NCBI GenBank assembly: GCA_019358875.1
Contig: JAHHIF010000039.1
Location: 1 to 63,202 of the forward strand
DNA length: 63,202 nucleotides
Source of the DNA: Symplocastrum torsivum CPER-KK1
Lineage (GTDB): Bacteria > Cyanobacteriota > Cyanobacteriia > Cyanobacteriales > Coleofasciculaceae
Reading direction: 5' to 3'
Of this stretch, positions 63,142-63,202 are shown piece by piece. Under the pieces are notes generated by a model that saw nothing but the letters and a program-made list of their open reading frames with translations, did no database searches and was not told where the DNA came from. Each line of letters starts with the position of its first letter. The stretch's first letter is position 1. The position numbers were made by a program, and so were the translations under genes.

Positions 63142-63202
63142 ATGCCGTACTCCAGCAGCTTAACCGATCAAGAGTGGAAACTAATCGAGCCATTACTGCC
63201 TC
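63142..63202 (+). CDS. IS5-type transposase, N-terminal fragment cut by the window edge
   Basis: The ATG at 63142 opens a frame reading MPYSSSLTDQEWKLIEPLL up to the edge. This is the standard beginning of IS5-family (DUF4096-type) transposases, common in cyanobacteria. The rest lies outside the window. The element's left end probably falls between the hemH stop and 63142, perhaps near GAGATC at 63091. Confidence 0.75.
   Translation, partial: MPYSSSLTDQEWKLIEPLLP

Overview
The window reads as a chromosomal segment of a cyanobacterium, probably a filamentous one. Indicators are many GCGATCGC (HIP1-type) octamers, two high-light-inducible proteins, a ferrochelatase with a C-terminal chlorophyll-binding-like helix, the asd-dapA-rnj / tig-clpP-clpX neighbourhood also known from Synechocystis, several cyanobacteria-type hypothetical proteins, and short intergenic tandem repeats of the TTAGTTG and TCAGCTA kind. 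I saw no rRNA, tRNA or CRISPR array.

Layout. 1-10.5 kb: the end of a CrtI-type carotenoid desaturase, ArfB, an ABCD/SbmA-like ABC transporter, a secreted GH5 cellulase with a CBM2-like domain, an SMP-30 lactonase-like protein, an M48 protease, and an overlapping pair (enolase-superfamily epimerase plus DUF1611) that resembles D-glutamate catabolism genes. 10.5-13.3 kb: a high-light-inducible gene behind a perfect HLR1 site, a Nudix hydrolase, and a long non-coding stretch around a Mo-nitrogenase-C-terminal-like protein. 13.3-21.7 kb: housekeeping genes (asd-dapA-rnj, divergent from tig-clpP-clpX). 21.8-35.8 kb: a hydrolase, cobK, a ManC/PMM-like fusion whose mutase half lacks its catalytic residues, ssb, small proteins, a second tiny Hli gene, a sugar dehydrogenase-like lipoprotein, a pentapeptide-repeat protein, pyruvate kinase and a lone ureE. 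35.8-44.1 kb: two DUF4168 proteins, holA, a 2H phosphoesterase, cobH and cobL with a four-helix-bundle gene between them, a Uma2 gene, a CHAT-like pseudogene remnant and lysS.

44.8-58.3 kb is the most distinctive part: a leftward cellulose-secretion operon. In transcription order it encodes an outer-membrane-barrel-like protein with ten tandem Tyr/Pro-rich repeats, a TPR protein, a GH8 cellulase (BcsZ), BcsB and BcsA with a PilZ domain. The usual single BcsC (TPR plus barrel) seems to be split into two adjacent genes, and the barrel gene has gained a repeat array. A membrane-anchored coiled-coil protein lies further upstream on the same strand. The GH5-CBM2 enzyme at the left end could act on the same polymer.

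58.3-63.2 kb: a metallophosphoesterase, a 54-residue membrane protein, a methyltransferase divergent from hemH, and the first codons of an IS5-type transposase at the right edge.
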